Both the position numbers and the translations under genes were made by a program. A stretch of DNA of 64,000 nt. Source: Rhodospirillaceae bacterium (GTDB lineage: Bacteria; Pseudomonadota; Alphaproteobacteria; Rhodospirillales; JABHCV01). The stretch is taken from NCBI GenBank assembly GCA_013204045.1, contig JABMOQ010000107.1:1-64000 (forward strand), in the 5' to 3' direction. Below the pieces are notes generated by a model, which saw only the letters and a program-made list of their open reading frames with translations, did not search any database and was not told the origin of the DNA. Shown here piece after piece: positions 24,610 through 33,392 of this stretch. Numbering within the stretch: position 1 is the stretch's first letter; each line of letters starts with the position of its first letter.

Positions 24610-25788
24610 ATGAGCGACGACGCAAAAAACCTTATGGGAAACTGGAACTATCCGACCGCCATGCGCTTCGGCGTCGGCCGTATTTCTGAGCTGGCCGATG
24701 CCTGCAAGGCGCTCGGCATGAAAAAGCCGCTGCTGGTGACAGACCCCGGACTGGCTGCCCTGCCTATGGTATCTGATGCAATCAAGGCCAACGATGCCGC
24801 CGGGTTGCCAACGGGGCTGTATTCCAATGTCAAACCGAACCCGGTGGCGTCGAACGTCGAAGGCGGGGTCAAGGCATACCGGGACGGCGGCCACGACGGC
24901 GTCATCGCCTTTGGCGGGGGCAGCGCCCTTGATGCCGCAAAATGCGTCGCCTTCATGTCCGGGCAAACCCGGCCGATCTGGGATTTCGAAGATGTTGGCG
25001 ATAACTGGAGCCGGGCCGACCCCGCCGGCATCGCCCCCATCATTGCCGTGCCGACCACGTCGGGCACCGGATCGGAAGTCGGCCGCGCCGGCGTCATCAC
25101 CAACGAAGAAACCCACACCAAGAAAGTTATCTTCCACCCGATGATGATGCCGGGCATCGTTATCTCCGACCCGGCCCTGACCGTCGGCCTGCCGCCCCAT
25201 ATCACCGCGGGTACCGGGCTTGATGCCTTCATTCACTGTTTCGAAGCCTTTTGCGCGCCAGGCTTTCATCCCATGGCCGAAGGCATCGCCATCGAGGGCA
25301 TGCGGCTGGTCAAGGACTGGTTGCCGACCGCCGTCGAGGATGGCAAAAACCTGCAGGCCCGGGCCAACATGTTGGCCGCAGCCTCCATGGGAGCGACGGC
25401 ATTCCAGAAGGGCCTCGGCGCCATTCACTCGCTGGCCCACCCGGTCGGTGCCGTCTACGACGTCCATCACGGCCTCGCCAACGCCGTTTTCTGGCCTTAT
25501 GTGATGGACTTCAATCGCGACGCCATATCGAATCGCATGAAACGCCTGTCCCGCTATCTGGGGCTGAAGAATTCAAATTTCGACGGCATGCTGGAATGGA
25601 CACTGGAATTCAGGAAATCCCTGAACATTCCGCACACGGCCAGGGAGATTGGCGTCGAGGATAGCCGGTTGGAAGAGTTGGCCGAAATGGCCGCCGTTGA
25701 TCCGACCGCCAGCGGCAACCCGATCAAGGTGGGCCCGGCGGATATGCTGGCCATGTACAAAGCCGCCATGGAAGGGCGTATCGGTTAA
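24610..25788 (+). CDS. Iron-containing alcohol dehydrogenase
   Basis: A 392-residue group-III (Fe-type) alcohol dehydrogenase. The NAD-binding G-G-G-S region is A-F-G-G-G-S-A-L-D-A-A-K near residue 97, followed by P-T-T-S-G-T-G-S-E near 150. Metal ligands are expected in T-G-L-D-A-F-I-H near 205, A-I-H-S-L-A-H-P near 275 and the following Y-D-V-H-H-G. It is the third gene of the GS-like operon. Best guess: oxidation of the gamma-glutamylated amino alcohol to the aldehyde used by the neighbouring ALDH. Reduction of acetaldehyde to ethanol is an alternative. Confidence 0.88.
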   Translation: MSDDAKNLMGNWNYPTAMRFGVGRISELADACKALGMKKPLLVTDPGLAALPMVSDAIKANDAAGLPTGLYSNVKPNPVASNVEGGVKAYRDGGHDGVIAFGGGSALDAAKCVAFMSGQTRPIWDFEDVGDNWSRADPAGIAPIIAVPTTSGTGSEVGRAGVITNEETHTKKVIFHPMMMPGIVISDPALTVGLPPHITAGTGLDAFIHCFEAFCAPGFHPMAEGIAIEGMRLVKDWLPTAVEDGKNLQARANMLAAASMGATAFQKGLGAIHSLAHPVGAVYDVHHGLANAVFWPYVMDFNRDAISNRMKRLSRYLGLKNSNFDGMLEWTLEFRKSLNIPHTAREIGVEDSRLEELAEMAAVDPTASGNPIKVGPADMLAMYKAAMEGRIG

Positions 25789-25792
25789 AACC

Positions 25793-26434
25793 ATGGACCC
25801 GGCCCTCGTGGAAATCGGCCTGCTGGCCTTTACGACTTTTTTCGCCACCATCAGCCCGGTCGATGTTGCCGCCCTTTATGCGGCGATGACCCCGAAAGCG
25901 ACCGACGCCCAGCGCCGCACCATGGCCATCAAGGGGACGCTGATCGCCGGCGTCATCATGCTGGTATTCGCCCTACTCGGCGATGAAGTCCTGAAACGGC
26001 TTGGCATCACCCTGCCGGCCATGAAGACGGCGGGCGGCATCCTGCTGCTGCTGATCGCCATCGATATGGTGTTCGCCCGGCCGTCGGGTGGCTCGTCGAC
26101 GACCGAGGACGAAACCGAGGAAGCCGGTCACAAGGAAGACGTGTCCGTATTCCCCCTGGCCACCCCGCTGATCGCCGGACCCGGCACCATGGGCGCGGTC
26201 ATTCTGCTGTCGGCCAAAACCGATGGCAATATCGCCCAGGAAATGGCCATCATTGTCGCCATCGTCGCGATCCTGATCGTCACCTTGGGGATGCTGCTGA
26301 TGGCGGGGCGGCTTCAAAAACTGCTTGGCATTACCGGCCTCAACGTCATTACCCGCGTCGTCGGCGTGCTGCTGGCTGCATTGGCCGTGCAATTCATCTT
26401 CGACGGCATTGCATCGAGCGGCCTGTTACGTTAA
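25793..26434 (+). CDS. MarC family integral membrane protein
   Basis: A 213-residue, six-helix membrane protein of the MarC/NAAT family. The start at M-D-P-A-L-V-E-I lies 4 nt after the alcohol dehydrogenase stop; the longer in-frame frame upstream is only that gene read out of phase. Family features are T-F-F-A-T-I-S-P-V-D-V-A near the start and P-L-A-T-P-L-I-A-G-P-G-T-M-G near 120. MarC proteins were once linked to drug resistance, but their function is unclear and a few relate to amino acid transport. It may be co-transcribed with the GS-like operon. Confidence 0.88.
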   Translation: MDPALVEIGLLAFTTFFATISPVDVAALYAAMTPKATDAQRRTMAIKGTLIAGVIMLVFALLGDEVLKRLGITLPAMKTAGGILLLLIAIDMVFARPSGGSSTTEDETEEAGHKEDVSVFPLATPLIAGPGTMGAVILLSAKTDGNIAQEMAIIVAIVAILIVTLGMLLMAGRLQKLLGITGLNVITRVVGVLLAALAVQFIFDGIASSGLLR

Positions 26435-26444
26435 GACCCTTGCC

Positions 26445-26741
26445 ATGACCGAAGAAACAGACAACAAGCCGGTTGATGATCCCGTCGCCATCGCCATCCT
26501 CCTTGCGCTGGATGCCGTGGAAGGCAGTGACACCCTGTCGTTTCAGGATATCGCCAAGCAGATCGCCGAGGCCAAGAGGAAGCCCAAAGACAAGCCCGAC
26601 CTGTGGCGGCGCTATCTTGTGGCGGTCCGCCAGCAGGCCATCCATCTGGCCAAATCCAACCGCATCGAGATCATGCGCAAAGGGGCCGTCGCCGATCCCA
26701 ATGATTTCAAGGGTATCGTCAGGCTCAGGCTGGCGAAATAG
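26445..26741 (+). CDS. DUF3253-like small protein
   Basis: A 98-residue soluble protein starting at M-T-E-E-T-D-N-K, 10 nt after the marC-like gene. The C-terminal winged-helix-like part follows the DUF3253 pattern: paired helices, then R-Y-L-V-A-V-R-Q-Q-A-I-H-L-A, R-I-E-I-M-R-K-G and D-P-N-D-F-K-G-I-V-R-L-R-L. The family's function is unknown. The match is from memory of the pattern, so the family name is moderately sure. Confidence 0.7.
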   Translation: MTEETDNKPVDDPVAIAILLALDAVEGSDTLSFQDIAKQIAEAKRKPKDKPDLWRRYLVAVRQQAIHLAKSNRIEIMRKGAVADPNDFKGIVRLRLAK

Positions 26742-26743
26742 AT

Positions 26744-27172
26744 CCAGCCCCTATCTTATGGGTAGAAGGCGACAGTGCATGCCGAACCCTGCCACCTGAA
26801 TGGGCCGCCGATCTGGATCAGGCCCTCGTCCGCGGGACACGGTTCATCCGCGAGGTGGCATTTTTCCACCACCCCACCAAAACCCTGGTCCTGACCGATC
26901 TGATCGAAAACTATGGCGATGAAACGGCCGCCCGCCTGGACTGGAAAATGCAGATCTGGTGGAGGTTTATCTTCAGGATGTGGAACAACCCGAAACCGGC
27001 CCCTGAATACCAGATGGGATGGAAAGACAAGGCCGCGGCAAAACAGTCTCTGGAACGCATGCTCGCATGGAATTTTGAACGGATCATCATCGCCCATGGT
27101 GACTTGATCGACAGCGATGCCAAATCCGTGGCCATGTCGGCCTGGCGTTCCATTCTTGAAACGAGAGCCTAG
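26744..27172 (+). pseudogene. 5'-truncated DUF4336-type remnant
   Basis: The frame from about 26744 to the stop reads as the C-terminal half of a DUF4336 protein: E-W-A-A-D-L-D-Q-A-L-V-R-G, then V-A-F-F-H-H-P-T-K-T-L-V-L-T-D-L-I-E-N, and later I-I-I-A-H-G-D-L-I. These family members are usually around 230-250 residues; the N-terminal hundred or so are missing. The only NTG-type start of note, a GTG at 26855, lies in the middle of a conserved strand. Upstream the frame runs into the preceding gene's end without ATG or GTG. I read it as a decayed gene; a frameshift or an unusual start are alternatives. Confidence 0.6.
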
Positions 27173-28089
27173 CCTGTCAGAACGGCCAGTTGGGACTTGA
27201 AGTCACCGGACGCCATCAATTTTTTGCAGTTCTCGAAGCGGCCTTCCGCGTAGGCGGTAAAATTTTCGGCCGGGTTGTCGTTGGCCACCTGAATCGCCCC
27301 CCACAAAGTCCACAGCAAATCGCACATGGCCTTGTACATAACCATGCGGGCGTGCTTATCGGGCGGCGGCGGGCCGTCGAAATAGGCTTCCAGAAGCGCC
27401 TTGTCCTGGGCCGGGCCGAATTCTGCCTCGACGGACAGGTCGCCCAAATCCCACATGGCGTCGTTGTTGCCGGAATATTCCCAGTCGATCACATACATAC
27501 GGGCGCCCGTATCGAGGAAGTTTTCGGCCAGCGGATCGCAATGACACGGCACCAACGGTGCCGGGGCCCGAGCCAACGCGGCCCGCACGGCTTCGGCCTG
27601 TGTTTGGGTTTTCTCGTAATCATCCGGAATCCAGGCATTTTTTTCACGCAGCATGGTCAGGTATTCATCCATCATGGTGAAGATGTTGAATTCGGTGGAA
27701 AAATTTTCGCCGCAATCATGCAATTTTCTGAACGCCTGCCCAGCCCGGGCGACGGCCCCCAGATCCTTGAACAGCTGACTGTTCATGGTTACCGCGCCGT
27801 CAATGTAGCGGGTCAGTTGCACACCGTTGGCCGCATCAAAATAAAGTACTTCTGCGTTGATTCCGGCCTTGGCCGTGACCCGGGCGCAGACCTCTTCGGC
27901 CTTGCGGTCGATATATTCCCCGGTGCCTTCGCCGGCGATGCGCAGCATGTAACTGTCTTTTTCACCTTCGACGCCGATCCGGAAATTCCGGTTGGTCAGG
28001 CCGCCCAGACGCTCATAGCTGAAATGGTCCGCCGCCCTGCCTTTGAACAACGGAATCTCCAGCAGGGTATCGGTAACGTCGTCACTCAT
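27169..28089 (-). CDS. Choline/ethanolamine-kinase-like phosphotransferase (1)
   Basis: A 306-residue protein-kinase-like small-molecule kinase of the APH/choline kinase superfamily. A Brenner-type loop is visible as C-H-C-D-P-L-A-E-N-F near residue 183 (Cys where Gly/Asn is usual) and the metal-binding D in Y-V-I-D-W-E-Y-S-G near 203, with N-terminal G-G-L-T-N-R-N-F-R as the nucleotide loop. The D-W-E-Y-S-G-N-N form is characteristic of choline/ethanolamine kinases. It overlaps the demethylase by 4 nt. Substrate is probably an amino alcohol, inferred from family and operon. Confidence 0.8.
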   Translation of the reverse strand: MSDDVTDTLLEIPLFKGRAADHFSYERLGGLTNRNFRIGVEGEKDSYMLRIAGEGTGEYIDRKAEEVCARVTAKAGINAEVLYFDAANGVQLTRYIDGAVTMNSQLFKDLGAVARAGQAFRKLHDCGENFSTEFNIFTMMDEYLTMLREKNAWIPDDYEKTQTQAEAVRAALARAPAPLVPCHCDPLAENFLDTGARMYVIDWEYSGNNDAMWDLGDLSVEAEFGPAQDKALLEAYFDGPPPPDKHARMVMYKAMCDLLWTLWGAIQVANDNPAENFTAYAEGRFENCKKLMASGDFKSQLAVLTG

Positions 28090-30500
28090 GCTTTCAGCCT
28101 TTCCATTTTTGGATCATACAGCGGGCCATCGTGGCGGGTTGCCTGGAACACCTCGCCGAAGGCTTCTATCTGGAAATCGTTATGTTCGCATTCCCCGACC
28201 GGCAGGTAGCCGAACACCATGGGCTTGCCGATGGTGTGACCAAAATTGGCGCTGGTCGTCACTTCCAGCACTTTTCCGTCGCGCATGATCGGCTCCGAGC
28301 CATAAATGGCGGCTTCACCGTCTAGGGTGAAGAACTGCAACTTTCGAGTCACGCCCTCATTCCGGATGCGCTCCAACGCGTCCCGGCCAATGAAATCACC
28401 CTTCTTCATATTGACGCGGAAACTCAATCCCGCCTCGTAGGGGTTATAGTCGGGTGTGATGTCGGTGCTCCAGTAAAGATAGCCTTTCTCCATGCGCAGG
28501 GTGTCGATGGCCCGGTAGCCCACATTGGCGATGCCGAAATCCTTGCCGGCCGCGGCCAACGCCTGATAGACGGGCAGCATATGCGGTTTTTCCATATGCA
28601 GTTCCCATCCCAGTTCGCCCACATAACCGATGCGCTGGGCGCGTACCGGGTGGCCGGCGATCTTGATGTGTTTGAAAGTGGCGAACGGCAGGGCCCCGTT
28701 TGAAACGTCATCGTCGGTGACTTTCCCGAGAACATTGCGGGCATCTGGTCCACACAGGTTGATGACGCCGTTAACCTCGGTCAGGTCTTCGATGACCACC
28801 GAACCGTCGCCGGGGATATGGCCTTCAATCCAGCAACGATCATGAACGCCGAAGGCGCTGCCGGTGACCAGATAAAAATCATCCTCCCCCGAACGAGTGA
28901 TCGTCAGGTCGGCCTCGATGCCACCGCGGGGATTGAGGAACTGGGTATAGATGATCTTGCCCGGCTCCTTGTCCATGTCCGATACCGCCAGCCCTTGCAG
29001 AGCCTTCAGCGCACCAGCGCCGGAAATACGGAATTTGCTGAACGATGATTGATCGATCAGGGCGACGCGTTCGCGCACCGCCTTGTGTTCTTCCGCCACA
29101 CGGCCGAACCAGTTGGGACGGCGGAAGGTCAGGGTCTCGTCCAGTTTTTCGCCCTTGGGGATAAAGAAGTTGGGACGCTCCCATCCGGCCTTCGATCCAT
29201 AAGACGCGCCGTGCTCTTTCAACACATCGTAAATGGGGCTCTGGCGGATGTTGCGGGCCGACTCATGTTCTTCGCCGGGAAAGTGGACGTAATAGGTCTT
29301 GCCGTATGATTCGATGGTCCGTGGGTACAGGAACGATTTTTCATTGTGGTGATCGTTGAAGCGGCGGATGTCGAACGGCCACAGGTCGATACTGGGTTCG
29401 CCCTCGATGATCCACTCGGCGACCATCTGGCCGACGCCGCCGGCCGCCGCGATGCCAATTGAAATACCGGTGGCCGAGAAAAAGTTATCGACCTCAGGCG
29501 CCCAGCCAAGAATAAAACCTTCGTCCGCCGACCACGGAATCGGCCCGTTGATCATTTGGCGGATGCCGACTTCGTTGACGATGGGGGTGCGTTTGCCTGC
29601 GTTGATGGCCAACTGCTCGAAGCGGTCAAAGTTTTCCGGCAGCAGTTCCTGGGCGAAAGGCTCGGGGATACCGTTTTCACCGAAAGAAACCGTGTTCGGC
29701 TCCCAGCCGCCGATGGCGATGCCGCGCACTTCCGGTTTGTAATAGATCAGATGGTCAGGATCGCGCATACCCGGCATGTTATCGGGTACGCCGGGGATCG
29801 GGTCGGTGATGATGTACTGGTGTTCCAGTGCCACCGCCGGTGACTTGACCCCTGCTTTAAGCGCCAGGTCCCGGGACCAGAATCCGGCGGCATTAACGAC
29901 CACGTCGCATTTGACGGTGCCGTGATCGGTGATGAGTTCCTTGACCCGCCGGTTCTCGACGATGATATCCAGGACCTTGACGCCCTGGACGATCTCGGCG
30001 CCGTTGTCGCGGGCGCCCTTGGCAAAGGCCTGGGTCACACTGGAGGGGTCCACATAACCGTCGGTCGGGATGAAGGCGGCGCCAAGCACATCTTCGGTGC
30101 TCATGATCGGGAACAGATCTTGCGCTTGCTTGGGGGAAAGCATTTGCAACTCGAGCCCGAAGCTTTTGGCCATGGACGACGCCCGTTTAAGTTCCAGCAT
30201 CCGCTCATCAGAACACGCGAGACGGAGGCTGCCGACCTGCTTCCAGTCCACCACCTGTCCGGTCTCGGCCTCAAGACGGCCATAGATCTCGACACTTTTT
30301 TGCAGCACCCGGGTCAGGTTGCGCGACGAGCGCAATTGGCCGACAAGCCCCGCCGCGTGCCAGGTGGACCCCTGGGTCAGGCCGTTTTTTTCGATCAGCA
30401 GGACGTCCTTTTTACCCATTCTGGCCAGTTGATAAGCAACCGAACAGCCGACGATACCACCGCCGATGATGATGATTTCTGCATCCCTGAGGTCTGCCAT
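28086..30500 (-). CDS. FAD-dependent dimethylglycine/sarcosine-dehydrogenase-like demethylase
   Basis: An 804-residue enzyme with an N-terminal FAD-dependent amine oxidase domain (G-G-G-I-V-G-C-S near 12; S-T-W-H-A-A-G-L near 45, whose His binds FAD covalently in dimethylglycine dehydrogenase). A linker (370-425) and a C-terminal GcvT-type folate-binding domain (430-800, with Y-V-G-E-L-G-W-E and D-T-L-R-M-E-K-G-Y) follow. Such enzymes remove N-methyl groups and can pass the C1 unit to tetrahydrofolate. Flanking kinase genes and the betaine-type transporter upstream suggest an N-methylated amine from outside. The precise substrate is not readable. Confidence 0.87.
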   Translation of the reverse strand: MADLRDAEIIIIGGGIVGCSVAYQLARMGKKDVLLIEKNGLTQGSTWHAAGLVGQLRSSRNLTRVLQKSVEIYGRLEAETGQVVDWKQVGSLRLACSDERMLELKRASSMAKSFGLELQMLSPKQAQDLFPIMSTEDVLGAAFIPTDGYVDPSSVTQAFAKGARDNGAEIVQGVKVLDIIVENRRVKELITDHGTVKCDVVVNAAGFWSRDLALKAGVKSPAVALEHQYIITDPIPGVPDNMPGMRDPDHLIYYKPEVRGIAIGGWEPNTVSFGENGIPEPFAQELLPENFDRFEQLAINAGKRTPIVNEVGIRQMINGPIPWSADEGFILGWAPEVDNFFSATGISIGIAAAGGVGQMVAEWIIEGEPSIDLWPFDIRRFNDHHNEKSFLYPRTIESYGKTYYVHFPGEEHESARNIRQSPIYDVLKEHGASYGSKAGWERPNFFIPKGEKLDETLTFRRPNWFGRVAEEHKAVRERVALIDQSSFSKFRISGAGALKALQGLAVSDMDKEPGKIIYTQFLNPRGGIEADLTITRSGEDDFYLVTGSAFGVHDRCWIEGHIPGDGSVVIEDLTEVNGVINLCGPDARNVLGKVTDDDVSNGALPFATFKHIKIAGHPVRAQRIGYVGELGWELHMEKPHMLPVYQALAAAGKDFGIANVGYRAIDTLRMEKGYLYWSTDITPDYNPYEAGLSFRVNMKKGDFIGRDALERIRNEGVTRKLQFFTLDGEAAIYGSEPIMRDGKVLEVTTSANFGHTIGKPMVFGYLPVGECEHNDFQIEAFGEVFQATRHDGPLYDPKMERLKA

Positions 30501-30512
30501 TGCCGTTCTCCG

Positions 30513-31382
30513 TTATCCCGAAAAGGTTTCATAGGCACGCCGAAAGCGTGCCAGGTTTTCATCAGTGTAGGCGATATAGTCAAAATCTATGGTGGAATGA
30601 ACTTCCGACACCATGCTCCACATGGTTTCGCGCAGCAGCGAAGCGCATTTCATGGCTTCGTAACGGCGCAACAAGCCATCGTCTGCGGGCGCGCCGTAAT
30701 AGGCTTCAAGCAACCAACGTTCCTGCTCTGGTGAAAACTCGTTGTTGGACGCCAGCCCACCCAGATCAAACAGCGGGCTGTTGTAACCGGCGTAATCCCA
30801 ATCGATCAACCATAGCCTGGCGCCGTCATCGATGAAATTTGCGGCCAGTAGATCGTTATGACCGAACACCACCTCTACCGGACCGACGGCTTTTTCCAGT
30901 ATCGCCGCCATTTCACTTAAAGAATCTAACTGGCCCAACATGCGGCTGTCAGCTTCCTTCAGGGTCTGGGTGTAATCCCGCAGCACATGAAAAACCCAGA
31001 ACACCAGCGCCGCCCCCCTGAAGTGGTTGGGCAATTCATCATGCACCTTTCGGATCAGGGGAATAATACGTTGCAGGTTCTCAGGCTTGCGCACATCTTC
31101 CGGCCCGAAGGTTTTACCGTCGATGAACCTCAGAACCAGGGCGCCGGGCTCGGCGTGGACGACTTCCGGTGATATGCCCGCCGCAAATGCCGCCCGGCTG
31201 GTGGCCAGTTCGTTGAAACGCATGATGCCGTGTTCGGGAATATCATCACCAATCCTGACCACGAATTTTCCCGAATTGTCGGTAACGACAAAATTGGTGT
31301 TGGTAATACCGCCGGCCAGTGGTTGCGGATCGACCGGTCCGTACCAGCAACGAAGTGCGCGTGCTTTTTCGATTGCTTCCAT
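30513..31382 (-). CDS. Choline/ethanolamine-kinase-like phosphotransferase (2)
   Basis: A 289-residue paralogue of the first kinase. G-G-I-T-N-T-N-F forms the nucleotide loop, F-G-H-N-D-L-L-A-A-N-F the catalytic loop and W-L-I-D-W-D-Y-A-G the metal site. Here the catalytic loop is canonical (H-N-D), unlike the H-C-D of the other copy, so the two may differ in activity or substrate. It lies between the permease gene (3-nt gap) and the demethylase (12-nt gap), in one operon. Confidence 0.82.
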   Translation of the reverse strand: MEAIEKARALRCWYGPVDPQPLAGGITNTNFVVTDNSGKFVVRIGDDIPEHGIMRFNELATSRAAFAAGISPEVVHAEPGALVLRFIDGKTFGPEDVRKPENLQRIIPLIRKVHDELPNHFRGAALVFWVFHVLRDYTQTLKEADSRMLGQLDSLSEMAAILEKAVGPVEVVFGHNDLLAANFIDDGARLWLIDWDYAGYNSPLFDLGGLASNNEFSPEQERWLLEAYYGAPADDGLLRRYEAMKCASLLRETMWSMVSEVHSTIDFDYIAYTDENLARFRRAYETFSG

Positions 31383-31385
31383 GCC

Positions 31386-33392
31386 CTACTCCAGTCCCAA
31401 TTCGGCCTTGCGCCGGGTGCTCCAGGCGTTGATCAGGCGATCGGAAATAATGGCGATGAAGGCGACACAGACACCGGCGACGATGCCGCGCCCGGAATCG
31501 GCCTTGGTCAGGGCGATGTAGACCTCCTGGCCGAGATCCCGGGTGCCAACCAGCGCCGTAATCACCAGCATGGACAAGGCCATCATGATGGTCTGGTTGA
31601 TGCCGAGCATGATTTCCGGCAGCGCCAGCGGCATCTGCACTTTCCACAACACCTGGCGGCGGGTGCAACCGGCGGCGCGGGCCGCTTCGATCAAATGCGG
31701 CGGCACCTGACGCAGGCCGTGGTTTGTATAGCGGATGGCCGGCGCCAGGGCATAAGCGATAACCGCCAGCATGGCGGCAAAATCGCCGACCCGAAACAGC
31801 ATCACCACCGGCATCAGGTAAACGAACGATGGCAATGTCTGCAGGGTATCGATCGCCGCCTGCACGATTCGGTTCAATCGTTCGTTACGGGAAGCGGCAA
31901 TGCCGATGGGGATACCGATGGCGCAGGCGATCAACACCGAAAGACCGCACAAGTAAACGGTGACCATTGATTTCGGCCATTGCCCGACAACGGCGATGAA
32001 CAGCGCCAATGCGCCGGTCAGCAGCGCCAGCCGCCAACCGCCCAGTTGCCAACCGCCCAGCGCCACCAGCCCGACGACCGCCACCCATGGCAGGCCGAGC
32101 AGGAAGCGCTTGAACGGAATCATAATATTCAGCAACAGGAAGTTCTTGAAGCCGTCGAGCTGGTCGAAATAGTTGATGTTGATCGACCTGACCAGATCGC
32201 CCCAAAAAGCGCCGGTGGTCAGCTGCAGGGTTTCCGGGTAGGCATTCATGACCGTCATTCCCGCGCCCGCCGCCCATGTGACGGCGATAATGGCAAAGGC
32301 CAGACATAAATGCGGATTGCGGCGAATGAAGCCGTGACTCGTTACCTCGTGCACCGGTGGCGGGCGCCGGGCATAGGCCTGACTCAAACGGTCCAGCGCG
32401 ATGGCCAGCAGGGTAATCGCCAGCCCGGCCTCGACCCCCTCACCAATTTTAAGACGCTTCAAGGCATTGAGCACATCAAAACCAAGCCCGCCGGCGCCGA
32501 TCATGGACGCGATGATGACCATGTTCAGGGACAGCATGACGACCTGGTTGACGCCGACCATCAGGGTCGACTTGGCGGCCGGGATTTGCACCTTCCATAA
32601 TAACTGCCGCGGGCTGCACCCGGCCATGGAGCCGAATTCGGTAATTTCCGACGGCACCTGTTTTAACGCCAGCAAGGTAATACGGACCATGGGCGGCATG
32701 GCATAAATGATGGTGGCGATCATCGCCGAAACGGGGCTGAACCCGAACAGGATCAATATGGGCACAAGATAGGCGAACACCGGCACCGTTTGCATCAGGT
32801 CGAGGACCGGCCGGATGGCCAATTCAAAACGCCGCGACCGGAACCCGGCGATGCCCAGCGCCAACCCACCGGCGACACCGAACGGCACCGCGATAATAAT
32901 CGACGACAAGGTCACCATGGCGCTATCCCACTGCCCGAAGACAGCGAGATAAAGGAAACACAGCCCGACCAGCAACGCCAGCTTCCAGTCCTTGGCATAA
33001 AGCCCCATCAGGGAGACCACGGAAATGACGGCCAGCCACGACAGGCGCGGGAAAATCTCGACCGCGTCGGAGCCCTGCCCCTTCAGAAAGCCGGTCGACA
33101 GCAGGCTTCTGACCAGCCAGTAGGGCTGCTCGATAACCCAGGCGATGGAGCGGGTAAGCTCCCGGAAGGTAAACAGGCCCAGGTCAAATTCATTGAGCAG
33201 CCATTTTACAAAATCGCTGATCCAGACACTTATGGGGATGACCCATTCCCGTGGAAACTTGAAGGCCCAAGGAAGGTTTTCCTTGCCGATCAGGCTGACA
33301 ACTACGGCCAGCCCGAGCGCCACCACCCAGATGATAAGCCACGGATTTACCGAAATCGGACGGTGGCCGGAAACGATGGCAGGGCTGTTCAC
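31386..33392 (-). CDS. Betaine/quaternary-amine ABC permease, two fused domains
   Basis: A 668-residue inner-membrane permease with two complete ProW/OpuAB-type domains (about residues 60-330 and 370-660). Conserved loops are E-F-G-S-M-A-G-C-S-P-R-Q-L-L-W-K-V in the first and E-A-A-R-A-A-G-C-T-R-R-Q-V-L-W-K-V in the second. Most glycine-betaine systems use one domain forming a dimer, so this is a tandem fusion. The first base pairs overlap the ATPase stop (4 nt). The binding protein encoded upstream is OpuAC/ProX-like. Confidence 0.87.
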   Translation of the reverse strand: MNSPAIVSGHRPISVNPWLIIWVVALGLAVVVSLIGKENLPWAFKFPREWVIPISVWISDFVKWLLNEFDLGLFTFRELTRSIAWVIEQPYWLVRSLLSTGFLKGQGSDAVEIFPRLSWLAVISVVSLMGLYAKDWKLALLVGLCFLYLAVFGQWDSAMVTLSSIIIAVPFGVAGGLALGIAGFRSRRFELAIRPVLDLMQTVPVFAYLVPILILFGFSPVSAMIATIIYAMPPMVRITLLALKQVPSEITEFGSMAGCSPRQLLWKVQIPAAKSTLMVGVNQVVMLSLNMVIIASMIGAGGLGFDVLNALKRLKIGEGVEAGLAITLLAIALDRLSQAYARRPPPVHEVTSHGFIRRNPHLCLAFAIIAVTWAAGAGMTVMNAYPETLQLTTGAFWGDLVRSININYFDQLDGFKNFLLLNIMIPFKRFLLGLPWVAVVGLVALGGWQLGGWRLALLTGALALFIAVVGQWPKSMVTVYLCGLSVLIACAIGIPIGIAASRNERLNRIVQAAIDTLQTLPSFVYLMPVVMLFRVGDFAAMLAVIAYALAPAIRYTNHGLRQVPPHLIEAARAAGCTRRQVLWKVQMPLALPEIMLGINQTIMMALSMLVITALVGTRDLGQEVYIALTKADSGRGIVAGVCVAFIAIISDRLINAWSTRRKAELGLE

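Noticed and set aside
27190-28209. 339-codon plus-strand frame
   Set aside because: Antisense to the kinase and demethylase genes, which have clear motifs.
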